NCBI GenBank assembly: GCA_940671915.1 | Contig: CALNVZ010000649.1 | Coordinates: 5,750,081-5,814,080 of the forward strand | Direction of reading: 5' to 3' | Origin: Paracentrotus lividus | Taxonomy: Eukaryota; Echinodermata; Echinoidea; Camarodonta; Echinidae | Length of the DNA: 64,000 nt | Shown: positions 32,601 through 47,600 of the stretch, in pieces | Layout of the letters: each line of letters starts with the position of its first letter | Numbering within the stretch: the stretch's first letter is position 1 | Translations under genes and position numbers: made by a program | Notes under the pieces: generated by a model | Seen by the model: only the letters and a program-made list of their open reading frames with translations | Database searches by the model: none | What the model was told of the DNA's origin: nothing

Positions 32601-35600
32601 ATTGTTTGTTTGCATGTAATTGGGCCTAACCAGATAGAATTACAAGTCAATAAAAAGAGTAGACCAAGGAACATGAGGAAAGTGGCATATTCCATGGGGG
32701 AGGGGGTGTACAAAAATTATGGACCTTTGTCTAATAGCTCAGCCCTGGCTGTGCCATTGTGACATATTATGTGTTCATATGCTTGTTGATTATTTCTGGA
32801 TGTATGAGTTGAGTGCACAAACTTAATCAATTAGATGGACAAATATACGCTTATCCTTTTTTGGTCTAAATGCTTAATTCAAGTAACAATCTATATTTAA
32901 CACTCCCGTCCCATTGGCCAGGCATGAATCTACACTAGACCTCAGTGAGGTACATTGATACCAGTAGAAAGAAATTCCTTGAAAAGCTTAGCTAACCAGA
33001 GTAATAATTGGTCAACGACAATAGCATAAAGCGCTATATCAATTCTATCTATTGATATAATTGATAAGGGCGTGAGCTTAGTGCTTACCTGTCCAGGGAA
33101 CATTTCAGGGTCAGGCGGGGTCAGGAGGCCCATGTTGATGAGGGTGAGGATGAGACTTGGAGCACCGTGCATGTTCCACACATCAAAGAAGAGCCACTTG
33201 TAGAAGATCAGAAACACCAGGTAGCCAAAGATGCTGATCATAAAGATCAGTTGGGGAAGGAACTCACACCAGATATTGATTGACTTCTTGAAATGGCTGC
33301 AAAGAAAGAAATGTGGGTCAGGATATTATTATGCATGTCAAAGAAGATCCACTCGTAGAAGATCAGAAACACCAGGTAGCCAAATATACCGATCATGAAG
33401 ATCAGTTGGGGAAGGAACTCACACCAGATATTGAATGACTTCTTGAAGTGACTGCAAGGAAAGAAATGTGCGTCAGGAGATTATTATGCATGTCAAAAAA
33501 GATCCACTTGTAGAAGATCAGAAACACCAGGTAGCCAAAGACGCTGATCATAAAGATCAGTTGGGGAAGGAACTAACACCAGATATTGACTGACTTCTTG
33601 AAGTGACTGCAAGGAAAGAAATTTTGGTAGAAAACTAAAGTATTGAAAATATTCTTTTATAAAGTGATAAATCGCAAACATTACCAATAATTAATGTCTG
33701 CTGGGGGATGTTCCTTGCCATTAGCAATATTTTGTGGCTTTCTGTTACTCATACCTTATCACTAAATATGGTCTTAACATTGTTTTTTTCTTCTTCAAAA
33801 GTATGTCAGAATGAACAATGAATATCATTGACACTTCCATATAAGAGATTACACTCACATATGGTTGAAGAGACTGAGAACAACACCAAACATCATCTGA
33901 CCAATTCCAAGGATGACAGACATCTTCATCTTGAAGGAGTTCAGGAAATTGATCTTATTCGAGGCCAACTGCCAAATCTAAACAAATAATCAAAAAATGA
34001 TGATGATACAACATTGAGTATGCTATTAATAGCAATAGTAATGATGTACATGCATCTGGGTGGCGTTTCACCAAGTCATTCTTAAAGTTAATGACTTTAT
34101 GAACGACTGGAACATGTTCTTGGGTGGTATACTAATCTCATGGTTAATCATATAGCAAAAGAAATGATCACCAGTCATTCATAAAGTTGTTTGTAACTTA
34201 CGGACGACTTGGTGAAACACAGCCCTGGAGCTTCAAATTTCAAAATGTAGTTTTTGTATATAATTTATAAACTGTTTAAGGGGTGTGAACAAAAAAATGC
34301 GCAGGGAAAACCCATGTGATCTAACTTTATTTTTTTTTTTTTTAATTTACATACAAAAAAAAAACATAATTATTTAGGTTTTATGGTTTATCGTATGTAA
34401 ATCTAAAAAAAAAACAAAACGAAATAAAGCCACATCCGTAAGTTTTAAAGACAAACTCCCGAGAGTCTGTATAGACTTTGTGCATGCCACGTCATAATCT
34501 CATAGTGCCCTACATAAGGTACCTTCCCAAAAGTTAAAGCCACGGCCCGCTGCGTGAACGCCGCACAGCGGCGCTTTATAATTAAGTCAATGGAAGAATA
34601 ATACTAGGGGAACGGTATATCCTGCCTATAAGCCCGCTGTGCGGCGTTCACACAGCGGGCCGCGGCTTTAACTTTTGGGACGGTACCTAAGAGGATATAA
34701 GAATACGGGTAAACAGAGTTGTCAGATATGCGCCAGCTGCAGATCACAAAGGTAATGGCCTCAGCCTCTAACATGGCGGCGTGATGACGTCAATGCATAA
34801 GGTCTATCGTAGTATTTCTACCATAACCATAGAACTGTACAGTTATGATTCATGAATATTCATGAGGAGATATCCTTGAGAAAATAATTTTGAGTAAACT
34901 TTATGATTGACTAAAGTTCTGTTGCATAATTCAGTTAAATTTTGTTTATTTTATTCTTAATTTGTGTTATTTTCACAAGGAGTTTCATACCTACAACACA
35001 TATATATGCTTTATAATGCGAGATTTCCATTGCACATGTTTCAATACAACTTTTGCAAATACATCATTTTTTTTCTAAAGCAACCTAATTTGAAGTGAAC
35101 TTCTACTTTGTAGAATTTAAGAATGATCTACTTACTGGATCTACTCCAAATGGATAAGGGTCTGCCGTTTCATTATTAAAGGCCCACTTTGGATCCAAGA
35201 TGAGAGATATGTCCTGGTGCAAAAGCTCATCACTGCAAAGAATAATAATACAGACATTCTTATACAATGGCATAAACTACAACATAATTCATCTAACTCA
35301 TGCAGAAAGAGATAGTGCTATACAAAAATTGACAAACAAGTAATAATATAGATATATTGACTGCTTTGAGGGGCATGGCCGTTTCTAGACTGCTCAAGGG
35401 AAATTCCGCATCTGCTATAACCCAAACCGCAGGTCGCGGGTTATGGCAGATTCGGAGGTTCCCGAGAGCAGTCTAGAAACGACCGTGTCCCGAAAATAAA
35501 AGCAGTCAATATATCCTTTATATGCCGAAAAACAAAGGAATCTAAAAATAATATACATGGTCTAATTTAGACCTAACTAGCTAAATTATCGACCAAACCG

Positions 35601-38600
35601 CGCTGCAAATTATGGTATCTGAAATCATCGCATCGCACAAAGTAGCCTTATGCACGTAAACAAATGGGGATATCGCACTACGCCCGTTGCTAAGGGGGCA
35701 TCCAGGGGGCAACGGGCATAAATCCAAGTACTATTGACCAATGATTTGTTTTGGGGGCATGGTTGAAGACATGACCAAGCTTTTGACCAATCAGAGGACA
35801 GGATTATTCAACATTCTCAAAGTGAGGTATATAATAAGGAATATTATACATGTATATTGAATGGTTGATGGATGGTGTGTCCAAGGAAACAGACACATCA
35901 TTACCAAATTTGTTTCAAATAGCCCAAGAGAGGAAATTTGGAGAGGTTTTGTCCATGGGGTCACCAGAAGTCGAAGACGACTTGATGGCACCTAACATCA
36001 CATAATTGACTGGTAGGGTGTATATTATAATATATTTTCTTGATCACTAGATTTATAGAAATATGATCATGAGCCAGTCTTTGTGAAAATTGTCACTTCA
36101 ACATACAGCTATTAATAGTAATGAAACCATAGCAAAAATAATAAGCGAGATTAACCCGTTGTATACTGAGAACTTTTCATAAAGCCGATTGAATCGTGAT
36201 TGTCAAGCATGCTTGCAAAAAAATCCTTTTTATTTACAGATGAAACAAAGACAGCTTTGAATAGATCAATATCAGATAATTTAAATTATATAAGGTCTTT
36301 ATATGTTTAGGCAATCATGAGTGAAATAAACGGTTGACAAGAGGGGTGTTCTATGTTTCTTCAGCCCGCATATATGTGGGCTTAGTATACAACGGGTTAA
36401 AATGTACTACAAAGCAATGTCCAGTTCTTTCTTAAATACTCACGAAAACTCTCCAGCAGTTACATTCCAGGAAGATCCAAAGATGTTAAAGGATTTGGAG
36501 AAGCAGTCGTTGTAGATGAAGCCAGTATAGATAGAGAACAAACCCATCATCATCAGAATGTACCTTCCACCATACACCGTCCCAAACATCTACAAAGATA
36601 ATTACATACATTGAATTAATCATTAAGATATGCAAATTCGCATATCAGAAATAATAAGGTCCACAATTTATCTGTACCCCCTTCCCCAGATCATTTCTAT
36701 TTATGGAGCCCAGACAAAACATCACATCGTTTCAAACGTCAAGGGAGTTGCTTCATCCACAATAGAGTAACGGTAATATAACAACCATAGCATAGGACTT
36801 GAAGATATTGCCTCAAAGGTAACACTAACCTCGTGGTTAGCCAGGGAGGCACGGAGTTGTTTTTCTCTGACCACAAGCCACAAGCCATTGAGGAACATGA
36901 TGTAGCCATGCACCAGATCAACAGACATGACAGAGGAGACAAATGGAAAGGACTTGAAGATATCACCTCAAGCCAACACTTACCTCATGGTTAGCCAGGG
37001 AGGTATGGAGTTGTTTTTCTCTGCCAACAAGCCATACACCAAAGAGGAACATGAAAAAGCCATCCCATGATCACCAAACATTACAGAGAAGACGAATGGG
37101 TAGGACTTGAAGATATCACCTCAAAGGCAACACTTACCTCATGGTTGGCCAAGGAGGCATGGAGTTGTTTTTCTCTGACCACAAGCCATAAGCCAAAAAG
37201 GAACATGATGAAGCCATGCCCAAGATCACCAAACATGACAGAGAAGAGGAATGGATAGGTGATGATGGTGAACGGAGCTGTGGACAAGAGTAAAATAGAA
37301 CAAGAAGCATTGTTAATAATAATTTGGAGAGGTACATGTCTGCTGTTCTTTGTGTTATTACACCTGTCATCAGAACCCACCATTGGAAAGAATGTACATT
37401 TTTACTACTTTGGCAAATTCCAGACAGACACCATTTCAGATGAACTGATCAAACCATAATGACATTTTTTTTTTAACCATATTGGGTAAATGGAATGAAA
37501 GTGAAACAACTGGATATCCCCAATAAAAGCAAGCAAAAAAAACCCCAAACAAACAAACAAACAAAACACAATCAAGACAATGTTGATATCAGTAAATAGT
37601 TTGTTAACATTAGTTTCATTTGTATGAATTGGGTGTTTTTTTCTTCTTTTTTTTCAAATGTTATGTATAATCCTGTCTTCCCTGGAATGACCTATCTATA
37701 AGTGCAGACACTGTAGGCATTCACAAAACTGTAAGTTGTAATGTTTCAGTTGTTTTGAAACTGGGACCCCCAGTTACATGACCACTGCTCATCATCTGAG
37801 CCTCATCTATGTCTACATTGTATCTTACATGGATTGACCTCTCCGTAGGTACAGACACCATAGGCATCCACCAGACTCTGGAAACAGCTGGTGAATTTGT
37901 TGACCTTGTTGTACGTCGGTGGGTCTTCACTGGTCTCCATGCGGTTCAAGATGGACGGAACTGTGGAGCCACTTCTCTCCTATACAAATAAGTGATAATA
38001 GTCATAATAATTAACATATATTTGATATAGCACTCTATGCAAAATACAAACACCAAATGCAGCCCCAAATAAAACTTATAATTCCATATATCTATGAATT
38101 TATATTTCATTGATTCTTACATATTGAATCATCTGATATGTCAACAGAAACTAGTTTTTCTTTTAGTCATCCTCAGGCACTAGTCGGGGTAATTTCTTTC
38201 TTATGTAACATACTCTTGTTGTCCTTTTCCTGGAAATAAAATAAATAAAAAATAAAATAAATAAAAAGATATGTGTTATTTCATTCACTCTCTGGAAGTG
38301 GTTGCTATATTTGGTTCAAGTGTAAGTTTATTCAAACCAATAAAAACATAACATTTTAACAATTAATTGACCAAGAAAGACCATGATAGGCTTGGGACCC
38401 CAGTATATTTCGTCTCTGCTGCAATGTTTCTTAGAGCTTCTGCATTGCACATTTTTTGTATACTAATAAAGTAAACTTAATTGAGGCGGAATGTTTCAAG
38501 GACACTACTTACGGTGCCTCTTCGCAGAGCCATCTGGATCTTGTCCAGGTCAGAGACAGGGCACCAGCATTCAGCAATGAGGCACTTCTGGGTGACGTCT

Positions 38601-41600
38601 AAGTTGAAGAGGTTCAGGGTGTGATAGATAGCCTTGAGCTTGCGCACCTTGATGAACCATACCCGGACGTTCTTGGCAGCCGAGACAAGAACGCGCTGTC
38701 GGTGCTCTTCAGTCTGGCTAAGAACCTGGTAGGGAAAGATATGTCACTTTATATATATCAAGGTTCATACTGATTTTAAAGCAAGGGTGAACTTACTAAA
38801 TAATACTAACTTATTTAATAGCTAGTCTTATGTATACCTTTTGAGATAACTGTTGATATTAGAGTGAATAAAATGGCCTTTAATTCTATTTGTATCAAGG
38901 AAACTAAATTGTTTTGAGGGGAAAAGTACTTGTTTTGCAACTTGTTGGTATGAATGTATTGTGTAGTGAGTTTACGTGTTATCATTCAAGTGGGCCCGTA
39001 TTATACACTGCTCAGGATGTTGCATTATAGGTTAAGAATCAGGGCAGAATTGAATAGTTGAGGACTTGAGGGCAAGGCTGCTAGTTCATATTGGCTTTAA
39101 TGTACAATATTTGAGGGTGTTGGTTTTGAGCTTGGGAACCTTGTTGAACCAATACCAGATATTGGAGGCTAGAGATACATTGAAGGTGTAATGTTTATAC
39201 CCGCCCCCCCCCCCCCTGCCGCTAAGTCGGTCAACCATTCACGTATGCATGTTCGCGATTTCTCCGGAAAGGGGTATATTTTAGGGTGAGAAATCATTGA
39301 AATAGGGTCTTTACATTCCCCCCCCGACCTATTCTTTAATTAGGGGTAGTTTTCAATTATTTGAAGACAAATCCTGAAATAAGGTCCCAAATATGGTCCA
39401 AAAACCTGGGAAAAGGGGGTAATTTTATTGGCTACACCTCCAAAAGCCTGTAATGGGGGATTAAATTTGGTGCAACTTCCCTTCCAAATGCCTGTAATAG
39501 GAGGTAATTTTGACACGGCTTCCCCGACTGATAGGGGTACCTCTAAGAAACCAGAATGAGCATACGTGCTGGGGTGTTGTAACCAGGGATGAAGTCAGTC
39601 ATTCAAATTAGTGTTCAAGATTGACCTTGGAACAATATAGTTGCCACAGATAATGTCACACAATTCTGCGAAGGTATGGTAGATTAAAGTACTAACCACT
39701 TGAAGATCCTCTATCCTGGTCATGACACCAATGGCTGTCTCCCTGCGTTCCGCCTGGGTCTCATGGCAGGGGTACAGAGTCGCACGGAAGCTGTCAACAA
39801 AAACATGGTAAAAAGGATTTTGCATGTTAGAAATCTTTCTGGAGTGGAGTATTTATAACTTTTTTCTCAGGGTAATCCTGGAATCAGAGTTTGATATCAC
39901 AACATGTGTACATACATGTACAGGTATGACAAGACAGTAGAATGATCTTTGAACAATTTTGCCACAAGCTTTCATGATTTTATAGCATAGAGACTTTTGA
40001 TGCCAAATTTATGGTTTCAACCTGCAGATAACACAATGAAAGCAGCCAAAATGACCTACCTCGAATTGTGTAATATAGCAATACATGGAAATCAAGATAA
40101 TATGCAAATCTTTAATAACATAACTGTCAATAACTCTGCTTAGACTTTTAGAGATAAACCATTCAGACAAAACCCCAGCTGTGCGGTGACAAATATACCA
40201 CAACATTTTTTAGGTCAAAAATAAAAAAGTAATAAAATGGATCTTGAATAAGATTTATTTACCCTTCACAGATTTTCTTGACTCTGCTCTTGAGCTGGTC
40301 TCCTTGGAAGAAGATGATAAAGACAGACTTCTGGACTTGATCTCCCTGCAAAAAGGTCGTAAGAGGATGAAAATTTGATAAACATAGAAGCAGGGTTTGC
40401 CCAGTACTCCTTTTTTTTTTTGGGGGGGGGGGGCATCTGGGCTACTTCAGGAATGAGTTCAGGTACATTTTAGTGGCCCAGACATTGTGTCCATGTATTT
40501 CAAAGGTGCATTGTTTTATTACATGTACATGGGCATATAGTCTTATCAACTTAAACAAATTTTCAGGTGGCTCAAATATGGGTTTACTTTTATTTGGGAC
40601 ACCCTGTATAAGTATCTTCTACTTACAGTGCTGGGGTCTTCTAGAGCTGTATCAATCTCTGCTTGACGGAGGAATACGTTGCCACGGCAAACACGCCATA
40701 ACATCTGCTCAAAGGCATGGATGCGCTCTCGCTGAATCACGCCAGCCACAAATCTGAATAAAGAACAAAAAAGTGATAGATTAAAGAGTACTTCGACACC
40801 ACCAAGTCATTTAAAAGCTATGAATTTACTTAATGAACGACTGGTGATCAGGTCTTGTGCTAAATGATCAAGCATGTGATATGTATGGCACCCAAGAACA
40901 TGTTCCAGTCGTTCGTAAAGCCATGAGTAACTTAAACAACGACTTGGTGAAACACATCCCTGGTGTATGAATATGTCACTTTTACTATAAACCTACCACT
41001 AAAATGTAATTGAATTCCAATTTGGCAAATTGATCATGAGACTATGAAACATCTAGTAAAAACTCCATTTTCTGTAAACTATTTTAAAAATGCTCACATA
41101 AATGTACTTGTTTTTTTTTACTCAGTTTGGTGCTGGAGCATGTATAATTCAATAATTTACCAATTCACTAATCTTCAATAAGTGAATTATGTGTTTTAAG
41201 ATAATAACAAACTAGATGAATCCTCGACCGCGCACGGTCGAAATTTATGCCTCCGCCATTGCCAGATCAGAAATATATGGAACATTCATCTGTTCTATTT
41301 TCATGTTCATGTATACAAATATGTCTTTGACCTTGACATTTGACCTTGTAAAAAGTCTCAATCTAATCAGATCAGTGCCACTCAAGTATGCACACATGTA
41401 CCAAGTATGAAGATGATCCATGAAACAGTTCTTGAGTTATCATGAGACAAGCTATTTTCAAATATTTATTGACCTCTGTGACCTTTGACATTTGACCTCA
41501 TGACCCAAAAATCTTATCAGATCATTGTCACCCCAGTATGCATACATTTACCAAGTATGAAGATGATTAGTGACACGGTTCTTGAGTTATTGTGAGAATC

Positions 41601-44600
41601 GAGCCATTTTCACCTATTTATTGACCTCTGTGACGTTTGACCTTTGACCTCATGACTCCAAAATCTTATCAGATCATTGTTACCCCAGTATGTACACATT
41701 TACCAAGTATGGAGATGATTAGTGAAACGGTTCTTGAGTTATTGTGGGAACGAGCTATTTTCACCTATTTATTGACCTCTAGGACCTTTGACCTTTGACC
41801 TCATGACCCCAAAATCTAATCAGATCACTGTCACCCCAGTATGCACACATGTACCAAGAATGAAGTTAATCCGTGAAACGGTTCTTGAGTTATTGTGAGA
41901 ACGAGCTATTTTCACCTATTTATTGACCTCAGTGACCTTTGACCTTTGACCTTGTGACCCCAAAATCTAATCAGATCATTGTCACCTCAGTATGTATACA
42001 TGTACCAAGAATGAAGATGATCTGTCAAACGGTTCTTAAGTTATCGTGAGAACGAAAGTGGGACGGACGTACGGACGTACGGACGTACGGACGTACGGAC
42101 GGACAACCCGAAAACATAATGCCTCCGGCGAGACTTCGTCGCGGAGGCATAAAAATTACAAGTTTGTTTAAAATTATTAATAAAATTTCACTCTAGCTTT
42201 CACAGGTCTGTTTAACTAATTTGTCGTTTCTTTGTGTGTGTGTTTTTTTTTGCTCAAAGCAGACTTGTTGTCAGGGAGGATTTGCTATTAAGGATTTAAC
42301 TCAAACCGACTTGTGAAGCAAAAGAGCTGTGCGCTATCTGGTGTCACATGCCCTGTGAGAGTAGTAACACCTGGCATCTGGTCCTAGTTACATTTTATCT
42401 GAAGTTTGAGTACATATCATACGTAGTTAAACTCAGATAAGGGGCTTTGATCCTCTCTAATTTTGTTTACATCAAACATAAGTTTGAGTTTAAAAATTTA
42501 ATTCAGATAGAATCATACATAGGTTTACACAACAACAGGATGCCAGTTGTTTTACCCTGAAAAAAAAAAAAGCCTAAGAACACTGGAGCCTCATACATGT
42601 ATATGTACATGTATATGCCGTAGAGCATGTATAAGGCACCAAATGAGGTGGTGTCAGGGCCTGAATTTGCTTTATAGGATTACACATATATGAAGAATGT
42701 GTTCATCCCTCTCCTATTAGTATTACACCTAGTATGTATATCTACCCTGAAATTCAGATGAAGAATGGGGTGGTGTATGGACAGCCACAATCTCGCAAAG
42801 GGGGTCACCATGGTCAGAACAAGGAATACCTTTCAGTAAGCCACATAAAGTGCAACAACACTCGCTCTGGTGACAGAGCTCTACTGCCTTCTTCTATTTT
42901 TTTTTTTTTGGGGGGGGGGGGTTCTTTTGGTTGAAGCTATAGGAATTAGGATTTAGGATAATGATGAAGGTACTGGTGTGGATCATAATAACTATCAATG
43001 ATAATTTGTCTTACAATCATTGAATAAACATAACTTCCACAAAGTTTTTGTAATCTTTACTTACCCGAGTCTCATGGGCTGTCCCATCCTAGGTCCGTCA
43101 TCTCCGAGCAGCTTGTGAGCTTCCTCCATGTTATCGCCATCGTTCATCTGCTGGTGATGGAATTCAGCCTGGATATTTAGAAATGTCCCACGCACAGACA
43201 GAAGCACACACAGACAAACAGACAGACAGAAGCACACACAGACAAACAGACAGACAAGCATACACACACACAGACACAAAAGACATAGACCAAGGAAGAG
43301 ACAGCCCCAGACCCCAGGGGCGTGCAAAGAGGTGGAAATGGTGTGGGGGGAGGGGTGTTTGAAGAGGTTGAAAGGTCAAAAGACGGAGGTGGCATAGGTG
43401 CAGATAGGACAGATTGTGTACCACCACAGACACCAAGGCATTCAACAAGATGCAGAAAATGCATTTTTTTTAAATTTTTTTTTACATAAAGGGTGCATAG
43501 GCGATAACATCACAAGGAATTTCAAGACAAAAAGGAGCATGTTTACACAGTGCATGAAACGGAGAACCCGATATGGCAGATCAAGGTGCGTTCATACAAA
43601 AGCAGACAGACCAGGTGAAGTGCAGAAGGGCATAGGGTGATAAACGAATGACACCGAATATTTAAGAAAGAATGGATCCAAATGAATATTCATATGGAAA
43701 ATAATTGAATATTCAAACAAGATTATATCCAATAAATATTCATATTTAATTAATGCAGATCAAGATATACCCAAAAGTTGTGCAATAAGAGGTTACAGAT
43801 CAGAAATAGGGTGTACATGTACAAAGAAAATCCATTTTTAGATAGTACCCACGCCCAGATAACAGTCATACAAAAATAGAATTGAAATAACATTTTCCTC
43901 AAAATTGAGGACAAAGTTATTTGAAATAATAATTGAAGTTAAGGTTCAATCCATCAAAAAAATGAAATTTGTATAAATCAAATGGAATAAGCATGCAAAA
44001 AAAATAAATAAAAAAATAATAAGAGTGTAGGCAAACAGGGGCCCAGGAAAAATGAAATTATTAGTATAATTGAGGTGAAGTGAGGAAAAATAAATGGTTA
44101 GTGCACAATTCAATGAAATGTGTTAATACATGTTGCGAAATATGCAATGGAACAAAATATTCAAACAATATATTGAAATCAATTCAATCAAAGCATGCCA
44201 TTTTTAAATGATTATGTTTTTCAGGCCATTGTGAAGCAAACATTTGGAGGTACATGGTGATTAAGAGAGAGGAAGATGAAATAAGCCGTGAGAAGGAAGT
44301 GAAACGATGATGTGTGGAGGGAGGGAAAGACATGGATATAGTGGGATACAAAAAGAAAAGGAAATACATAATGTCAGTTGGGCGCTATGAATGTGTAGAA
44401 AAGTTTCTAAGACATTCATTCTCAAATTCTAATTAGGCCTCTGATATACAGAGGTGTATTTATAGTTTATCAACAACCTTATGATTATAAATTTATTCAA
44501 ATTTTTACCACTTGAGTAAATTATTTAATCCTCTAAATTAGAGGACTGATGTATTCATAATTCAGAAATACATGTACCTAACATTTATTTTAATCTCATT

Positions 44601-47600
44601 CAACTTTCATCAATTCAAATAAAACAATTGATTGAGAAGCAAAACAATTGAGCATGAAATGTGGCTAAGTAGCTCTGTATGTAATTCGCAAACTTATTTG
44701 GGAATACATGTATGTTTTTATCTGGTTAGGAAATACAATTCATGATTTGAAATTTGCCTATAGATCCAATTTATTATAGGAACTTGCTTTTCATGTATAT
44801 TAAATTTAATTTGGGGTTGTAATCATTGGATGTAATGTAAATGTATGATCAGGCAAGTATGGAGCTTAAAATATAAGTTGCAGTAGTACAATATGAAAAG
44901 AAAAAAAATGACATAAAAACATAGATGTACATGTGTAAATAGCATCTTCTAAAAAGAAAATTATCCACAAAGTCAAATTAGATGTACATGCATTGTGGAT
45001 GTTTAAAGTAGTGTGAAATTAATTAATTTGTGCACATGTAGACCTCTTCAAAATATTTATTTTAAAATGAAATTGTCATAGAATGTTTCAACTTATGCAA
45101 CACCCCAAAACAATTTTTAAAATTGATCAAAAAAACGATTCCTTTTTAAAAATTATTTGCAAAGTATTACCAATACTCAACACCATCATAATAAAACTAT
45201 TGAAAGACGATCTACAATGTACACCATTCAAACAACAACCATGGAAACACAGTTTAACAGAACCCAAAGACGATAAGAAACATAATAATACTCTTTAAAG
45301 ATAGCATAAGAGCAACAATAATTCTCCAAAGATAGAAGATACAGGTTAGACAGCACCAAGGTTCAAGTACCAATCATGATGAACATCAACTAAAGACAAC
45401 TGTATGGAATACTTAAAAAAAAAAAAGATTGCAAGGCAACTAACTTCCCAACAACAACTGTGGCAACTGTTGAACAAAACCCAGAGAATAAGAACCATAC
45501 TACAGTGTACATGACTGAACGAGCTTTTTGTGAACAAATAAAAATAAAAATATTTTAAGATTTTAGGCTCATTTGGGAAATCCCTAGGCTTAATTTCATG
45601 ATCTGATGCTTTCATAACTACAAATAGGGCTCCTTATATTGAAGTATATGTAGAATTTTTTTAAAGGACTAATGCGCAAAATTCACAAAAATTTAACTCA
45701 AAAATTTATCCACTAATTCTCCAAAGAAGGGAAAGACAGGAGAAGTAGCCAAGAAGTAACAGATTATAATCTGACAACAAAAACACTTTCATTTAATAAT
45801 TCAACTGGAATGAAACTGTAAGTGTAACCAATTCATCACACATCACTCTCTGAAGTTTTCCAAAACATGGCTCTGAGGCAAAATGATCTATGAAATATAT
45901 CCTTATGATAAGTAGCTTTACAATTGTTTATTTGCAAGGCATAATGAGACTGAACTCTTATAAAGTATGTATACTGATATCAGTACCAGTACTAGAATTC
46001 CATCCTATTGTGCCTTGTGATGAAAAGAAACGTAAACATGTTAAATAGAGCATCGAAGTGATGACCTCACAAAAGTTCTTTTTTTTTTTTTTGCATTTCA
46101 TCTTTTTAAAATTTCATATCTCGGAGGAGCATGATGAAAAACATACGCAGTCCAAATTTAAGAGGAATCGGTTCAATGGGGCCTCGAGATATGACCAAAT
46201 GAATACCTAATTAACCCCAATTTGAAATTAGTGCATTGTTGCCCCGGATCTAAACATTTAGAACCAGGCCAATAATACATTGACTTCAATGGGGCAACTT
46301 ACATGTAGGTATTCAGGTGGTCATATCTCATGCCCCCTTGAACCAATTCCTATCAAGTTTAGGCTGTGGCTGTCTTTCATCATACTCCTCTGAAATATGA
46401 AATAACAATAAAATGCAAAATTTGTTTCATGACATCATACTTCGATACTCTATTACTTTTTACCAATCAGTGGAGGATATAAATCAAAGACCTATAGATA
46501 CCATTGGTAAATTCAGAGAGGCGTGTTTAGAGATGATTTTTTTTTTCTTTTACCGCTGTCAAGCTCAGTAATTGCTGTAAGAACATCAAAGAAGAAATCA
46601 AAACCTCTCTGTAAATAAATGTAATCTGCTTATATTAGCTTTAATAATAACTACTCCAATTACAGGCATGTACCATACATGTACTGTACGTCTGTTATTT
46701 TTTCCAAACCTTTGCATTACTTCCTAAAAATATCACTAAAAAGGCCTAGTTTCTCATGTCTACAAAGAAACAGAGAATTGTCCTAAATTATATGACACAA
46801 GGCAGATTTATGAGACTACATGGGGCTCTAGGGAATATTTAAAACCTGACACAGTGCTAAATGTATGCTGCATTGTCTCTTTCTACTACATGTAGCAATC
46901 TTTTCATGTATCCACAAAACAAACTAAACTCTACTTTTACACAGGGCTCAACATTAAGGGGCGCCCGGGGCGCCTATTTCACCTACCAGGACCCTCAAAT
47001 CAGAGGAATTATCAAAAAGTAGTTGCCCGAATTGACCCTCAGAATTTTTTGCAGGCATAGTAAAATTTGGAATGTAACACTAGGTATGTAGGTATTAAAA
47101 TATTTGATGACTATTTCAAACACCAAAATGTGATATTAAAACTTATTTCAAGTAAAATATCAGAGCAGAAATGATCCTGATATTTTTTAACTGCCGATTG
47201 ACTGTGTCCAGTCCCATGTGTGCTAATTGGTGTAGAGTGACACTTTTTGAAGTTTTTGCTCATGGTTTTTAAGGTTAAAATTTGGTCTTGGGTGTCCAGT
47301 TTTCAAAGAATGAGCATTAGAAAATATGATCTTGAAACCTATTACCCCAGTAACATCTGAAATTTAGTTTTCAAAAAAGGTAAAAAAAGATCGATTTTTT
47401 AAAGTTTTTCCTGCAGTGTTTGTAGCATGAACTGTGTTGCATGCCTCCCAGAAGTCTTGGGGCATAATCTGGCAGAGAGAGCCTCGGGCAGCAGGCGCAT
47501 TTCGGAAGTTCTAAACTTGGAAGGGGCTTAATACTTTTGTCCTCTTTAAAAGTGATGCAGTGATTGTCTGATGTAATCAATTATCTTAGCATACTTTGGG

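Noticed and set aside
33336-33645. Extra copies of exon 15 as functional alternative exons
   Set aside because: No donor follows them, and one carries an in-frame stop.
36722-37100. Extra exons of the V-ATPase gene as functional mutually exclusive exons
   Set aside because: The extra copies lack acceptors and the exon 5' end, and one is frameshifted; they can serve only as alternative donors.
43061-43464. Cys/Leu/Val-rich minus-strand ORFs
   Set aside because: They are translations of the CA/GACA microsatellite next to exon 5.
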